A stretch of DNA of 64,000 nucleotides from Tritrichomonas musculus (lineage: Eukaryota; Parabasalia; Tritrichomonadida; Tritrichomonadidae), in NCBI GenBank assembly GCA_039105265.1, contig JAPFFF010000053.1, forward strand, positions 124,001 to 188,000. The letters run 5' to 3'. The notes beneath the pieces were generated by a model. The model was given only the letters and a program-made list of their open reading frames with translations, was not told where the DNA came from and did no database searches. The translations under genes were made by a program, and so were the position numbers. This document shows, in pieces, positions 56,257-64,000 of the stretch. Numbering within the stretch: position 1 is the first letter of the stretch; the number at the start of each line of letters is the position of its first letter.

Positions 56257-57834
56257 TCATGGTGTAGTTAAATCATAGTTACCAATACGAACCAATGGAG
56301 GCATACCATTTGGTTGAACTAATATACTAATCGAGGCATCATATAATAAGCAGAAAAGTGGGTTGGCATCTACACTCTTCGCAAATGAACCTTCAGTCGC
56401 ACTTTGAGTAATATTCATTTCAAAATTGATAGGTGATAGCGAAGTGAGTCCCTGTTGATATGTATTATCAGTTTCTGTTGGGAGACCAATGAAAAACGAT
56501 GACCTGTCGTCACTATAATAACCAGTCGTTGAGTTAAATGAATATGAATTGGTTAGCGATCTGACGACCTCTTTATTGAAACCACTCTGCTCACCATTCA
56601 TGTTCATTGCATTCTGGCAATATTCCAAGAATTCGGGGTACTCTTCAGTTGTACCAAATGGTCGCGAAGGTATGTTGCCATATCCACCCGCATTAATGTA
56701 GAATGATTTGAATAATGGATTCTTGAAAACAGTTTTATCAGTATTACGCAACGGGAATAAACAAAATATACTATCAACAAATCTTGGAGTGATAGTACAG
56801 GTGGTCTTATCATTAGGTTGCTCGAGTTTATTAGTTGTCGTGTATACAGATAATGTTTGTGTAGGAAATGTTAACGGGTGAGATGGATCACTATATCGTT
56901 GAACCAATGAGTTATAAACACTCTCACTAATTCCAAAACATGGGATAATACTGAGGCAATCCTTGACCTCATACCATATAACATTACTTGTTCTATCAGC
57001 ATTATTTAATGTATATAATCCATTAGCGGTTGTAGATGTCGCCCAACATCTTATTGGATTACCTATTTGCTTGAATTCTGTCGTGACGGGATGAAATGTA
57101 TATTTTGAATACTTACCAGGATTATTGATCAAATTTTCATCAGGTCCACATGGACAATATACTAGTCCCGCGCATGAGAAATATAATCGCAGTTCTATTT
57201 TGCCTGCAAACGCTGGGAGATATTTAATGTTAGATATCGGCAAGAATCTTCTCAAATCTATCTTCAAATTAATCGTACCAGTAGCTTCGGTCCTATCTTT
57301 AGTCCAGTAAACTACGAAACCGCAGCGGCACCCTTCATTCTGTCTCCATACATCTTTATGCCTAGTTTTCGAATAAATATCTGCCCTCTTCGTGGTTTCG
57401 TTGGAACAACAAGCTGTAAGAAATGATTCTTCACAGCCATAATTTTGTGTATATATGGTGATACCATTTGCTACAATTTCATACTTCTCAATAGCATCAC
57501 GTGCATCTTTAAATCCATACCATATATTATTGAAACTATAATCGCCAACATTTGCTGTATCTATCTTATCATCGATATTAACTTTAATCTCCATCGTTGC
57601 CTTAATGAATCCGTTGTATAAATCAGCCGTGTTGTGAGTATTTGGTGATATGATTACAGATGTATACGAGCCACTTTTGATTGGGGGCGATGGTCCATAA
57701 CTCGTCTGTGGGTTGATCGAATATTGTTTATTAGTATCACTCATCGCAATGCAATTATCGACGGTATCAAAATATGAGGCTATCTGGGTGCATGCATCCG
57801 CAGATGTTTGCATAATCACTTCATTGTTCAACAT
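56257..57834 (-). CDS. Polinton major capsid protein, 525 aa
   Basis: Length, gene order and C-terminal features (SISILVQPNGMPPLVRIGNY) fit the double-jelly-roll capsid proteins of Polintons, which trimerise into capsomers. Many beta-strand-like stretches are visible; Cys-rich loops occur near residues 135-170 (GCEESFLTACCSNETT, EGCRCGFVVYW). The start MLNNEVIMQTSADACTQIAS is shared with fragment 40612-40775. Two more copies or fragments exist in B and D. It lies 22 bases after the preceding gene's stop. Confidence 0.85.
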   Translation of the reverse strand: MLNNEVIMQTSADACTQIASYFDTVDNCIAMSDTNKQYSINPQTSYGPSPPIKSGSYTSVIISPNTHNTADLYNGFIKATMEIKVNIDDKIDTANVGDYSFNNIWYGFKDARDAIEKYEIVANGITIYTQNYGCEESFLTACCSNETTKRADIYSKTRHKDVWRQNEGCRCGFVVYWTKDRTEATGTINLKIDLRRFLPISNIKYLPAFAGKIELRLYFSCAGLVYCPCGPDENLINNPGKYSKYTFHPVTTEFKQIGNPIRCWATSTTANGLYTLNNADRTSNVIWYEVKDCLSIIPCFGISESVYNSLVQRYSDPSHPLTFPTQTLSVYTTTNKLEQPNDKTTCTITPRFVDSIFCLFPLRNTDKTVFKNPLFKSFYINAGGYGNIPSRPFGTTEEYPEFLEYCQNAMNMNGEQSGFNKEVVRSLTNSYSFNSTTGYYSDDRSSFFIGLPTETDNTYQQGLTSLSPINFEMNITQSATEGSFAKSVDANPLFCLLYDASISILVQPNGMPPLVRIGNYDLTTP

Positions 57835-57856
57835 TACTTTTTATATAATAAAAAAA

Positions 57857-59026
57857 TTACTTCTTTCGTCTTCTCGATTTCTTGGTTTCACTTTTCTCAG
57901 CAATATAAGCTTTCTTCTTTTTATTAACGTAATCAATATTATTACGTAACCTATTTATTTCATTTTGCAATTCTGTAGCGTATCGCTCATCATCTTTATA
58001 TGGAGCATATGTCTTTTCCAACTCAATAATCCTCTTCTCACTAAGTAATATTTCTTTATCAAATTGTTCCTCACGTGATAAATCTGCAGTAGGTACATTT
58101 AATAGTTTCTTCTCACGTCGTCGCTTTGACCTCATCTCACGATTGGCTGCCTTTTGCTCATCTGATAACTTGGGTTTGGGTTTTCTAGCTCGCTTACGTT
58201 TATTTTTATCCTCCTCGACTAATTTGTTAATCTCATTTTCCATCTGCTGTCTACGTTCACGTAGTTTCTCGAGCTTATTATAATATTTAGCTTCAAACTC
58301 ATCATCACTCAATTCAACGAAATTCTTCTTGAGTTTAGCTATCTCAGCAGTATGTTGTTTAACAGCGTTCCTGGTCTCATTTAATTCATCCTCGGTTAAC
58401 GCATCAGCATTATTATTCAAATCATATTCATAATCTTTCAGTTCATACAATAACTGTCTCAATTTATTATCAACATATAAATAATCATCCATTTCTTCTT
58501 GCAATGCTTTGATTTCATTAATAACAGTTTTCAATTCAGGTTTATTATATTTATCGCTAAGCAATTTTAGTATATTATCCTCGTAATTATTTATATAGTG
58601 TATACATTCATCAACACCTGGTTCAGCTGCTGGATTCAATTTCGCCTTCTCCAATAATTTTGTATACTCATCCATATCTTGTTTGTATCCTTTAATCTTT
58701 GCGTCAATATCAGCTTTACTCAATTTGCGATTAGATTTAGTAGGTTGTTTAATCTGTGCGTTAGTATCAGCTTTACTCAATTTGCGATTAGATTTAGTAG
58801 GTTGTTTAATCGATGTATCTATTTGAATAGAATCCAATTTGTGTTTCTTGCAATAATCTAAATAATCATTAACGCGAACACCACGTTTGAATATATTTGT
58901 TTTCACGAGATGAGCACGCAATATATTTTTCAAATTTGGTAACAATATTTTATTCAATCCAGCGAACCCAGGTAGTTGAAGTATTTCTTTCTTAGTTAGT
59001 TGGGAAATAAGTTTATTTGAAGTCAT
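57857..59026 (-). CDS. Basic coiled-coil protein with LPGF module, 389 aa
   Basis: The N-terminal module (about 5-58: KLISQLTKKEILQLPGFAGL, NLKNILRAHLV, FKRGVRVNDYLDY) is shared with the polymerase and 51715-52719. A short repeat follows (IKQPTKSNRKLSKAD occurs twice here, once in B). Next come long Lys/Glu-rich coiled coils and a very basic C-terminus (KSETKKSRRRKK). Its place before the capsid gene suggests a core or scaffold role. Confidence 0.7.
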   Translation of the reverse strand: MTSNKLISQLTKKEILQLPGFAGLNKILLPNLKNILRAHLVKTNIFKRGVRVNDYLDYCKKHKLDSIQIDTSIKQPTKSNRKLSKADTNAQIKQPTKSNRKLSKADIDAKIKGYKQDMDEYTKLLEKAKLNPAAEPGVDECIHYINNYEDNILKLLSDKYNKPELKTVINEIKALQEEMDDYLYVDNKLRQLLYELKDYEYDLNNNADALTEDELNETRNAVKQHTAEIAKLKKNFVELSDDEFEAKYYNKLEKLRERRQQMENEINKLVEEDKNKRKRARKPKPKLSDEQKAANREMRSKRRREKKLLNVPTADLSREEQFDKEILLSEKRIIELEKTYAPYKDDERYATELQNEINRLRNNIDYVNKKKKAYIAEKSETKKSRRRKK

Positions 59027-59053
59027 TTAATGAAATAAAAAATAATCACTTAA

Positions 59054-59664
59054 TTATATGACATCTGCAAATATTCGATTTCTTCTCACGGGATACATTT
59101 GTTGAGGTTGCTCGATGGGCTCATTGGATGATTCCATGGGTGGTTCTATCGGTTGAGTATTTGGATATTGTTTATATTCAGGTTCCGTGAATTCATAATT
59201 ATATTGCATCCTCGGTCGAGATATTTGTTTTTGGACAACCTCCTTAATCATTCGTTTCTGTTCCTTTTTCTCACGTCTAATTTTGAATTCCTCACCGAGA
59301 AGTTTCAATTGATTCAATATCTCTAAATTAATAGTTGGATCATATTCATAATTATTAGGGGGAGTTCTTGGAGGTGAACGTTTAGTTTTAGGTCTAACGA
59401 ATGGTTTCGGGTCAGGGGTTGGCTCATCATGTTCACATTCATCAACGGGGTCATCAGCATCGTTTTCAGGGTACTATCAGCTGGCTCGTCATCATCTTTC
59501 ACAATTGGTTCAACGTGACGATTTGTATGAGGTTCCTTGCGAGGTTTCACGATATATTTTCCCTCAGTTCTACACGGAAACACTTCCCATTCATCATCAT
59601 CTCTCCCATTTAACCAGTTTTGAATAACTTGCAATCTTTTACTTCCTCGAAGATTTTTAGCCAT
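59054..59664 (-). CDS. Proline-rich basic protein region, one or two small genes
   Basis: The upstream part starts MAKNLRGSKRLQVIQNWLNG at 59664 and is charged and Pro-rich. The downstream part (59054-59317) starts MNQLKLLGEEFKIRREKKEQ and ends PVRRNRIFADVI. The two lie in different frames, so this is either two small genes or one gene with about one break. The downstream part is almost identical to 15631-15894 in B. The function is unknown; a virion protein is suggested by position between the pVI-like and core-like genes. Confidence 0.5.
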
Positions 59665-59707
59665 TTATGGTAAAAATAAAAAGCATAGTTTCACCAACTT
59701 TCACCTA

Positions 59708-60127
59708 TTACTTACCCAAACGTTTTCCATATTTAGTCCTGATACGTTTAGGTTTAACGTTAGCCTGCACACTTGCCGGTTCAGTCGAATCCAATTGCTT
59801 ATTATATTTAGTCTTGATATTATGATTAGACTTACCTTGAGCAGCGTTATTAATATTCTCTAGAGCAGTCCTAACATTCCCCTTAGGAATATATTTAATA
59901 GCCGTATCTGTAATATTGGATATTTTCTCACGAGTCTTATCATTTAAAAATTTCTTGCCTAATCCTCGAGCAACCTTGCCAATGATACCACTATTTTTAT
60001 TCACCTTGTTGACAGTTGAATTAAATATCTTCCCAGCCAGTCCACCTGTTGCGCTATTAGCCATATTCATCACCTGATTGCCCGCCAATCCAATACCATT
60101 TTTAATTATTTTTTTCAAGAATCCCAT
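59708..60127 (-). CDS. pVI-like amphipathic protein, 139 aa
   Basis: The N-terminus MGFLKKIIKNGIGLAGNQVM could form an amphipathic membrane-active helix. Gly/Ala/Asn-rich helices follow (ATGGLAGKIFNS, IIGKVARGLGKKFL), then a basic tail (KPKRIRTKYGKRLGK). Size, composition and position between the ATPase and core genes recall the membrane-lytic protein VI of adenoviruses and similar proteins of adintoviruses. This is inference from composition, as the sequences of such proteins diverge fast. Confidence 0.5.
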   Translation of the reverse strand: MGFLKKIIKNGIGLAGNQVMNMANSATGGLAGKIFNSTVNKVNKNSGIIGKVARGLGKKFLNDKTREKISNITDTAIKYIPKGNVRTALENINNAAQGKSNHNIKTKYNKQLDSTEPASVQANVKPKRIRTKYGKRLGK

Positions 60128-60157
60128 TTACTTGTATTAAAAATATATATATCTGGT

Positions 60158-61024
60158 TTATGACTCAAAGTAATACTTGTCAGCTGTTATATTAAGAATC
60201 AATTTATCATGGGGTTCCCTGTGTTGTAGATACTGGTGGACCGCATCCTTAGTGTTTAAATTATTATTAGTTTGTTGCAGTAATGATGTGATATCCTCCT
60301 CACTATATCCACTGTAGCAGATTATATCTGTAGCCATACGTTTAGCATTAATATGAACAAATCGAATCGTTTGAAACGCCATTATACAAGTGATATTATA
60401 ATGCCTAGTTTTGGTCAATAATCTAATGAATTCACTATTCCCATTCTTCAATAAATCACTTCCCGCACAATCATCTAGAATAATTAATGTATTGTATGGA
60501 TATGATGATGTATTATATTGAACTAATTTATTGGCAATATATACAATTCTATCATCAATATCTTGTAATGAATGCTTTTCAATCAGGCGTTCCATCTCCT
60601 CATTAGCATCTTTCATTTTGGATAACACATGTTTGACCAGAGCATAATATTTAACCTTCCTTTTGAGATGCTTACGTAAGATTGGCATCAACTCATCCTC
60701 CTTCACATATTGTATTGGAGTTTTAATACTTTTATGTAAAGCTTCAGCTGTCTTATCCATCTTCCCACTCGTGGAACAAAATATTATCTTATTATAATAC
60801 GGCTTCTTAAATAATTTTTCCGTAATCATTATATGAGACCATATCCAATATGATTTACCAGCACCAGGCTTACCGATTAGGAAATATATTCCGTTGGTGC
60901 TAAATGGGTAGTCCGGTGATAGCGGTTTTATCAAAGCCATCTCTATATCTTTTTGATTTTTGCGCATAGCTTTTTGTATTTCTCTCTCAACATTTTTAAT
61001 GACAGATTTAGTACTGGTTTTCAT
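60158..61024 (-). CDS. FtsK/HerA-type packaging ATPase, 288 aa
   Basis: Walker A is GKPGAGKS at residues 51-58 and Walker B is TLIILDDCAG, with the acidic pair at about 184-185. A later conserved segment, RHYNITCIMAFQT, has the position of the sensor motif. The A32-like family pumps DNA into preformed capsids in Polintons, virophages and large DNA viruses. The gene begins 15 bases after the integrase stop, suggesting joint expression. Confidence 0.85.
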   Translation of the reverse strand: MKTSTKSVIKNVEREIQKAMRKNQKDIEMALIKPLSPDYPFSTNGIYFLIGKPGAGKSYWIWSHIMITEKLFKKPYYNKIIFCSTSGKMDKTAEALHKSIKTPIQYVKEDELMPILRKHLKRKVKYYALVKHVLSKMKDANEEMERLIEKHSLQDIDDRIVYIANKLVQYNTSSYPYNTLIILDDCAGSDLLKNGNSEFIRLLTKTRHYNITCIMAFQTIRFVHINAKRMATDIICYSGYSEEDITSLLQQTNNNLNTKDAVHQYLQHREPHDKLILNITADKYYFES

Positions 61025-61039
61025 TTATATTGAATAAAA

Positions 61040-62122
61040 TTAGCTCCATTTTGTGATTGATTCGGGAACATTATTTTTGGTAGACCAATATTCGAGTTCA
61101 AGATTTGACAACTTGATTGGATGACCCTCCCTAAGATTTTTCGCTGGGATAGTATCGCGTTTACCACCTTCATACTCGACCCTATATTTATTTTTCTTAA
61201 CATCATAACTAAGAATTTTATTTACAATACCACGCTTGCCATTCTTCAATGAATTTGCTAACGGTATATTATTATTGGTTTTTATTAAGCGGTAACCCGG
61301 GAGCTTATCTATCGAATCATCCTTTGACTTAATTATGAATTGGTTACCTGATTTCGAGTCAATAATATATGCCTCCTTGCTCACCCGATTTCTTATCTTT
61401 GAGAATGGTTCATTAGCTAATACAATTCTAACCCTATCATTTGTTTTGAAATCATATGGGTTGATGCTTGATTTAGTATTGATGTATGTTAATTCATCAT
61501 CTTTAGTTATATCATTAGGAGCTCTATTATCTAATCCCCTATGAGGAGTATTGTTATACGCATCAATCAAATCATTCATTTCAGTTTCATCAATATATCT
61601 ATTCTCACCAATAGCATCACGAATCGTTCGCATGAATCGATTAATGATACCAAGTACATTATGATTGTTGTCTTCAGTAGTGGTGTATATTATATTGTTC
61701 GATTTCATAAAACCAAGTACCTCGTTTGATAGATATGCAGCATCTTGGTCGCTGGTTATTGAATAAATATTGTGTACATCTTTTATGAAACATTGTAGCG
61801 CGTTGATAACGGATTTTGAACCCTTGCCTTGTAACGGATATGCATATGCCTTCCTCGTATTAATATTGATGAACATTAAATAATTGAGACCTCCCTTATG
61901 CTTTTCATTAATAAATGTATCCATCTGGTATCCGTGTAAATGTTTCGATACAATTGGCATATATTTAGCTTTGGGTACCTTAACATCATGGACAATATTT
62001 TTGTCTAGAAAATCGTTAGCATCTTTCGCCGTGAAACCATATCGTTTGGCTAACGGAACAAATTTAGATTTGCTCTTCCATGGATATTTTTTAAATAATT
62101 CATCAAGCGTATTATAACTCAT
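61040..62122 (-). CDS. Retroviral-type integrase, 360 aa
   Basis: A helical N-terminal region (MSYNTLDELFKKYPWKSKSK) precedes an rve-type core: GYQMDTFINE with the first acidic residue (about 68), SDQDAAYLS with the second (about 124), then NVLGIINRFMRTIRD in the place of the third motif. A C-terminal SH3/chromo-like region has FKTNDRVRIVLANEPFSKI and LREGHPIKLSNLELEYW. This enzyme inserts Polinton ends into the host genome. It lies 21 bases after the putative penton gene. Confidence 0.85.
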   Translation of the reverse strand: MSYNTLDELFKKYPWKSKSKFVPLAKRYGFTAKDANDFLDKNIVHDVKVPKAKYMPIVSKHLHGYQMDTFINEKHKGGLNYLMFININTRKAYAYPLQGKGSKSVINALQCFIKDVHNIYSITSDQDAAYLSNEVLGFMKSNNIIYTTTEDNNHNVLGIINRFMRTIRDAIGENRYIDETEMNDLIDAYNNTPHRGLDNRAPNDITKDDELTYINTKSSINPYDFKTNDRVRIVLANEPFSKIRNRVSKEAYIIDSKSGNQFIIKSKDDSIDKLPGYRLIKTNNNIPLANSLKNGKRGIVNKILSYDVKKNKYRVEYEGGKRDTIPAKNLREGHPIKLSNLELEYWSTKNNVPESITKWS

Positions 62123-62143
62123 TTGATTTTAGATTAAACTAGC

Positions 62144-63103
62144 TTATGTATATAACATCTTATCAAATGGTAGGAATTGCATCTCTATACAAAATGATTC
62201 GTTATCCGGAATTTTGATAGGGGTATTATATTCCCTACATGAATAAAACTCAATCCAAAATCTTTGGTCTGAAGAATTTAATTTATAATACTTTATTGGA
62301 ACAAAATCAACATTAGAGTTACCAATATAATTATGTAATGATTGTTCAGCTATGGATGAATATACTTTGCATGAATGCCTATCCCAAACATTATCAAAAG
62401 TAAGAACATCATCAAACTGATTTAGATACACATGCTTTTTATTCTGGTGTGGACCATCTCCAATATTAAATACTTCATCAAAATCCTGATTGGTTTTCTT
62501 TAATTTTAGAGCTATACCAAACTCATCATCTTCATTTTCATTCCTAGGTGAAAATATTTTCTCATGGAAGCCATTTTTATCAAAATAACCATCTGATTGT
62601 ATGTCTCTATCTACGACGTAATCATTTTGAACAAAATTAATTTTAGTGTTCTTCCATACATTAGATATATTCCATTTAATAGATTTATCAATAGCATCAA
62701 AAAATCCTCTAAAATCCCCTTCAGTAGATATCCAATCAACAACAACAAAATCCCTTATTTCAAGATTGTCCTTATATCCTTGCATGGATAGCATGTTAAG
62801 AATTTTTGTATTTGTGTTAGCTCCCTCAACTTCATTAAATGATTGCTTTTTATATTTGGCAATTGTTATAGTAAATTCAAGCTTCCTCCTTTTAGATATC
62901 AGCCACATATTCCTAACACCAATAATAGATTCCCCTCTATTAGCTGTACACCATTCAGGAGGGAAATTAAAATAGTATCTATTGAATTTGTCTTTATCTT
63001 GTTGACCATCTTCTAGAAAGAATGCCGATTCGATAGGAATTGGTACTTGCTCATCTGTGATATTATCAATGGTTGGATGTAGTGATTTAAACCTACTATA
63101 CAT
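62144..63103 (-). CDS. Putative penton (minor capsid) protein, 319 aa
   Basis: A beta-rich protein next to the right terminal repeat. It starts MYSRFKSLHPTIDNITDEQV, with a conserved VPIPIESAFFLEDGQ and YYFNFPPEW near the N-terminus. The strand pattern at its end (RFWIEFYSCREYNTPIKIPD, FCIEMQFLPF) suits a jelly-roll. Polintons pair a capsid gene with a single-jelly-roll minor capsid gene in the integrase/ATPase neighbourhood, so this is the best candidate. A fragment exists in element C. Confidence 0.55.
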   Translation of the reverse strand: MYSRFKSLHPTIDNITDEQVPIPIESAFFLEDGQQDKDKFNRYYFNFPPEWCTANRGESIIGVRNMWLISKRRKLEFTITIAKYKKQSFNEVEGANTNTKILNMLSMQGYKDNLEIRDFVVVDWISTEGDFRGFFDAIDKSIKWNISNVWKNTKINFVQNDYVVDRDIQSDGYFDKNGFHEKIFSPRNENEDDEFGIALKLKKTNQDFDEVFNIGDGPHQNKKHVYLNQFDDVLTFDNVWDRHSCKVYSSIAEQSLHNYIGNSNVDFVPIKYYKLNSSDQRFWIEFYSCREYNTPIKIPDNESFCIEMQFLPFDKMLYT

Positions 63104-63106
63104 TTA

Positions 63107-63429
63107 TGATTCAATTAAAGATTTATTTTTGAGTAGGTATCGGGTGTACATGAAGTGGTTGCATGAGTAGATGTATGTGATGAGATTTGGGAGATGATTG
63201 CATGAGTGGATGTGTGTGATGGTTGCATGAGTGGATGTGTGTGAGATGGGTTGCTTGAGATGGATTGCTGTAGGAGTATGCTAGATAGGTTGCATGAGAT
63301 GATTGCATGAGATGGGTTGCTTGAGATGATTGCATGAGATGATTGCATGAGATGGGTTGCTTGAGTGGATGTGTGTGATGTTTGTTTGAGATGGGTTGCT
63401 GTAGGAGTATGCTAGATAGGTTGGTATTA
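63107..63429 (-). repeat. Inner terminal repeat array of Polinton A, right
   Basis: The mirror of 41041-41395, built from GCATGAGATGATT, GTTGCTTGAGATGG and TGTAGGAGTATGCTAGATAG words. It is slightly shorter than the left array with a different unit order. It starts directly upstream of the putative penton gene. Confidence 0.8.
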
Positions 63430-63694
63430 AGTAGTTATACATAGTGAAGGGGGGATAGATAACTAGTATAAGCAAATGAGGCTCTCCGTGTAGGGTGGCT
63501 GGGTGGGGGTTGCTTGGGGGGCTGTTTGGAGATATGGTTTATTATAGCGAGGGAGCTTTTCAAAGCGAGGGAGCTATAATATAAAACATCTCCAAAGTAC
63601 CTCAAATTATCGTCTCTTCAGGAAGCTTTCAAAGCCAGAGAGCCTCATTTGCTTATACTAGTTATCTATCCCCCCTTCACTATGTATAACTACT
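63430..63694 (-). repeat. Palindromic tip of Polinton A, right
   Basis: The inverted copy of 40776-41040, with the same outer arms, inner arms and central direct repeats (here read as AGCGAGGGAGCT). It ends CTATGTATAACTACT. Confidence 0.85.
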
Positions 63695-64000
63695 GAACAT
63701 GTAAGAGGATTTTACTTTTTACTCCATTCAGAGCTTTTCAAGCGACATCGGTCATTAATAATCAATATGGATGAGACAATGCTCTCAGCGAAACGACGTT
63801 TCAAAGTACTTGTTAAAAAAGGATTATTACCACTTATACCAGAAGCGATGAAGCTTCCTCATTTTACAGGTTGTGTTTGTTTTTCTGCATCAGGTAAAGT
63901 GTTCAAACCTCTGATCATTTTGCCAAATAAGAAAACATTTAGAACTTTAGATGAATTTAAAGATTTTGCATATTTTGGGAGCACTATGGCAGGATGGATG
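63695..64000 (+). CDS. Partial pogo/Tigger-like (DDE_1) transposase
   Basis: An open frame runs from the Polinton tip to the window edge. It reads HVRGFYFLLHSELFKRHRSL, then INMDETMLSAKRRFKVL with the NMDET motif that carries the first catalytic Asp of DDE_1 transposases. GCVCFSASGKVFKPLIILPN follows, as in pogo/Tigger and jerky-type proteins of the Tc1/mariner superfamily. The N-terminal DNA-binding part is missing at the Polinton junction and the rest is beyond the edge. Polinton A appears to have landed in, or recombined next to, this gene. Confidence 0.7.

Larger units (their letters stand above)
40776..63694. mobile_element. Polinton A, 22.9 kb, looks nearly whole (about one or two breaks)
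   Basis: It is bounded by long inverted repeats of about 590-620 bp that begin AGTAGTTATACATAG and end with the complement, with AG/CT termini as in Polintons. It carries a family B polymerase, retroviral-type integrase, FtsK/HerA-type packaging ATPase, major capsid protein, putative penton, fibre-like protein, HNH nuclease, KilA-N protein and several basic proteins. No adenain-type protease gene is visible. No matching 6-bp target duplication flanks it: the left flank is a capsid gene and the right flank is a transposase gene, so one end may have been exchanged by recombination. Near-identity to B suggests recent activity in the family. Confidence 0.9.

Overview
The window is a densely nested mobile-element landscape in a very AT-rich eukaryotic genome. 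A parabasalid (trichomonad-like) host is inferred from four things: large Polinton (Maverick) elements in quantity, no visible introns, 5' leaders of only a few bases, and initiator-like TCAYWCWTTA/TCACACTTA motifs just upstream of several ATGs. The tail of a surface protein resembling the trichomonad BspA-like family (about 34.9-35.2 kb) also supports this. The species cannot be named from the sequence alone.

Layout. (1) 1-16384: Polinton B, the right part of an element that enters from the left edge. It is a close relative of Polinton A and is broken. DNA transposons have landed in it: a 7.95 kb Mutator-like element (1519-9468, 9-bp target duplication, near-perfect 181-bp ends) and a 2.9 kb hAT-like element (9653-12583, 8-bp duplication), which itself holds a 1.1 kb Mutator-like element and a foldback. 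(2) 16384 to about 31.8 kb: Polinton-like C, a different lineage. It has protein-primed-type DNA polymerase B, a fibre-like protein, an adenain/Ulp1-type protease, an SF3 helicase, an HNH nuclease and a small HUH Rep-like protein. (3) About 31.8-34.86 kb: fragment D of a third Polinton (integrase tail, capsid tail and downstream genes), abutting a truncated host surface-protein gene. (4) 35.2-38.1 kb: host-like DNA with two probable host genes, one ending in a CaaX prenylation box. (5) 38.1-40.45 kb: small hAT-like elements nested in one another. (6) 40612-40775: start of another Polinton capsid gene. (7) 40776-63694: Polinton A, 22.9 kb, which looks nearly whole. (8) 63695-64000: partial pogo/Tigger-like transposase running off the window.

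How A's genes fit together. Polymerase B (with an N-terminal extension) and the long terminal inverted repeats suit protein-primed replication of a linear genome. The integrase inserts it. The FtsK/HerA-type ATPase, double-jelly-roll-type major capsid, putative penton, pVI-like peptide, fibre-like protein and several very basic proteins form a virion-building set. KilA-N and basic-region proteins may regulate. One orphan gene occurs once in each of the four Polinton lineages here.

The most unusual signals are: an about 60-residue N-terminal module shared by three different proteins of Polinton A, including its polymerase; palindromic 262-265 bp element tips whose two arms have changed together between A and B; a tRNA-like Pol III unit beside a structured hairpin in A and B; a KilA-N cassette bounded by 31-bp direct repeats; a Mutator-like element carrying Polinton fibre-gene pieces; and the pairing of an HUH Rep-like protein with an SF3 helicase in C. 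Polinton material is described as fossil elements only. Family assignments come from motifs read by eye, without searches.
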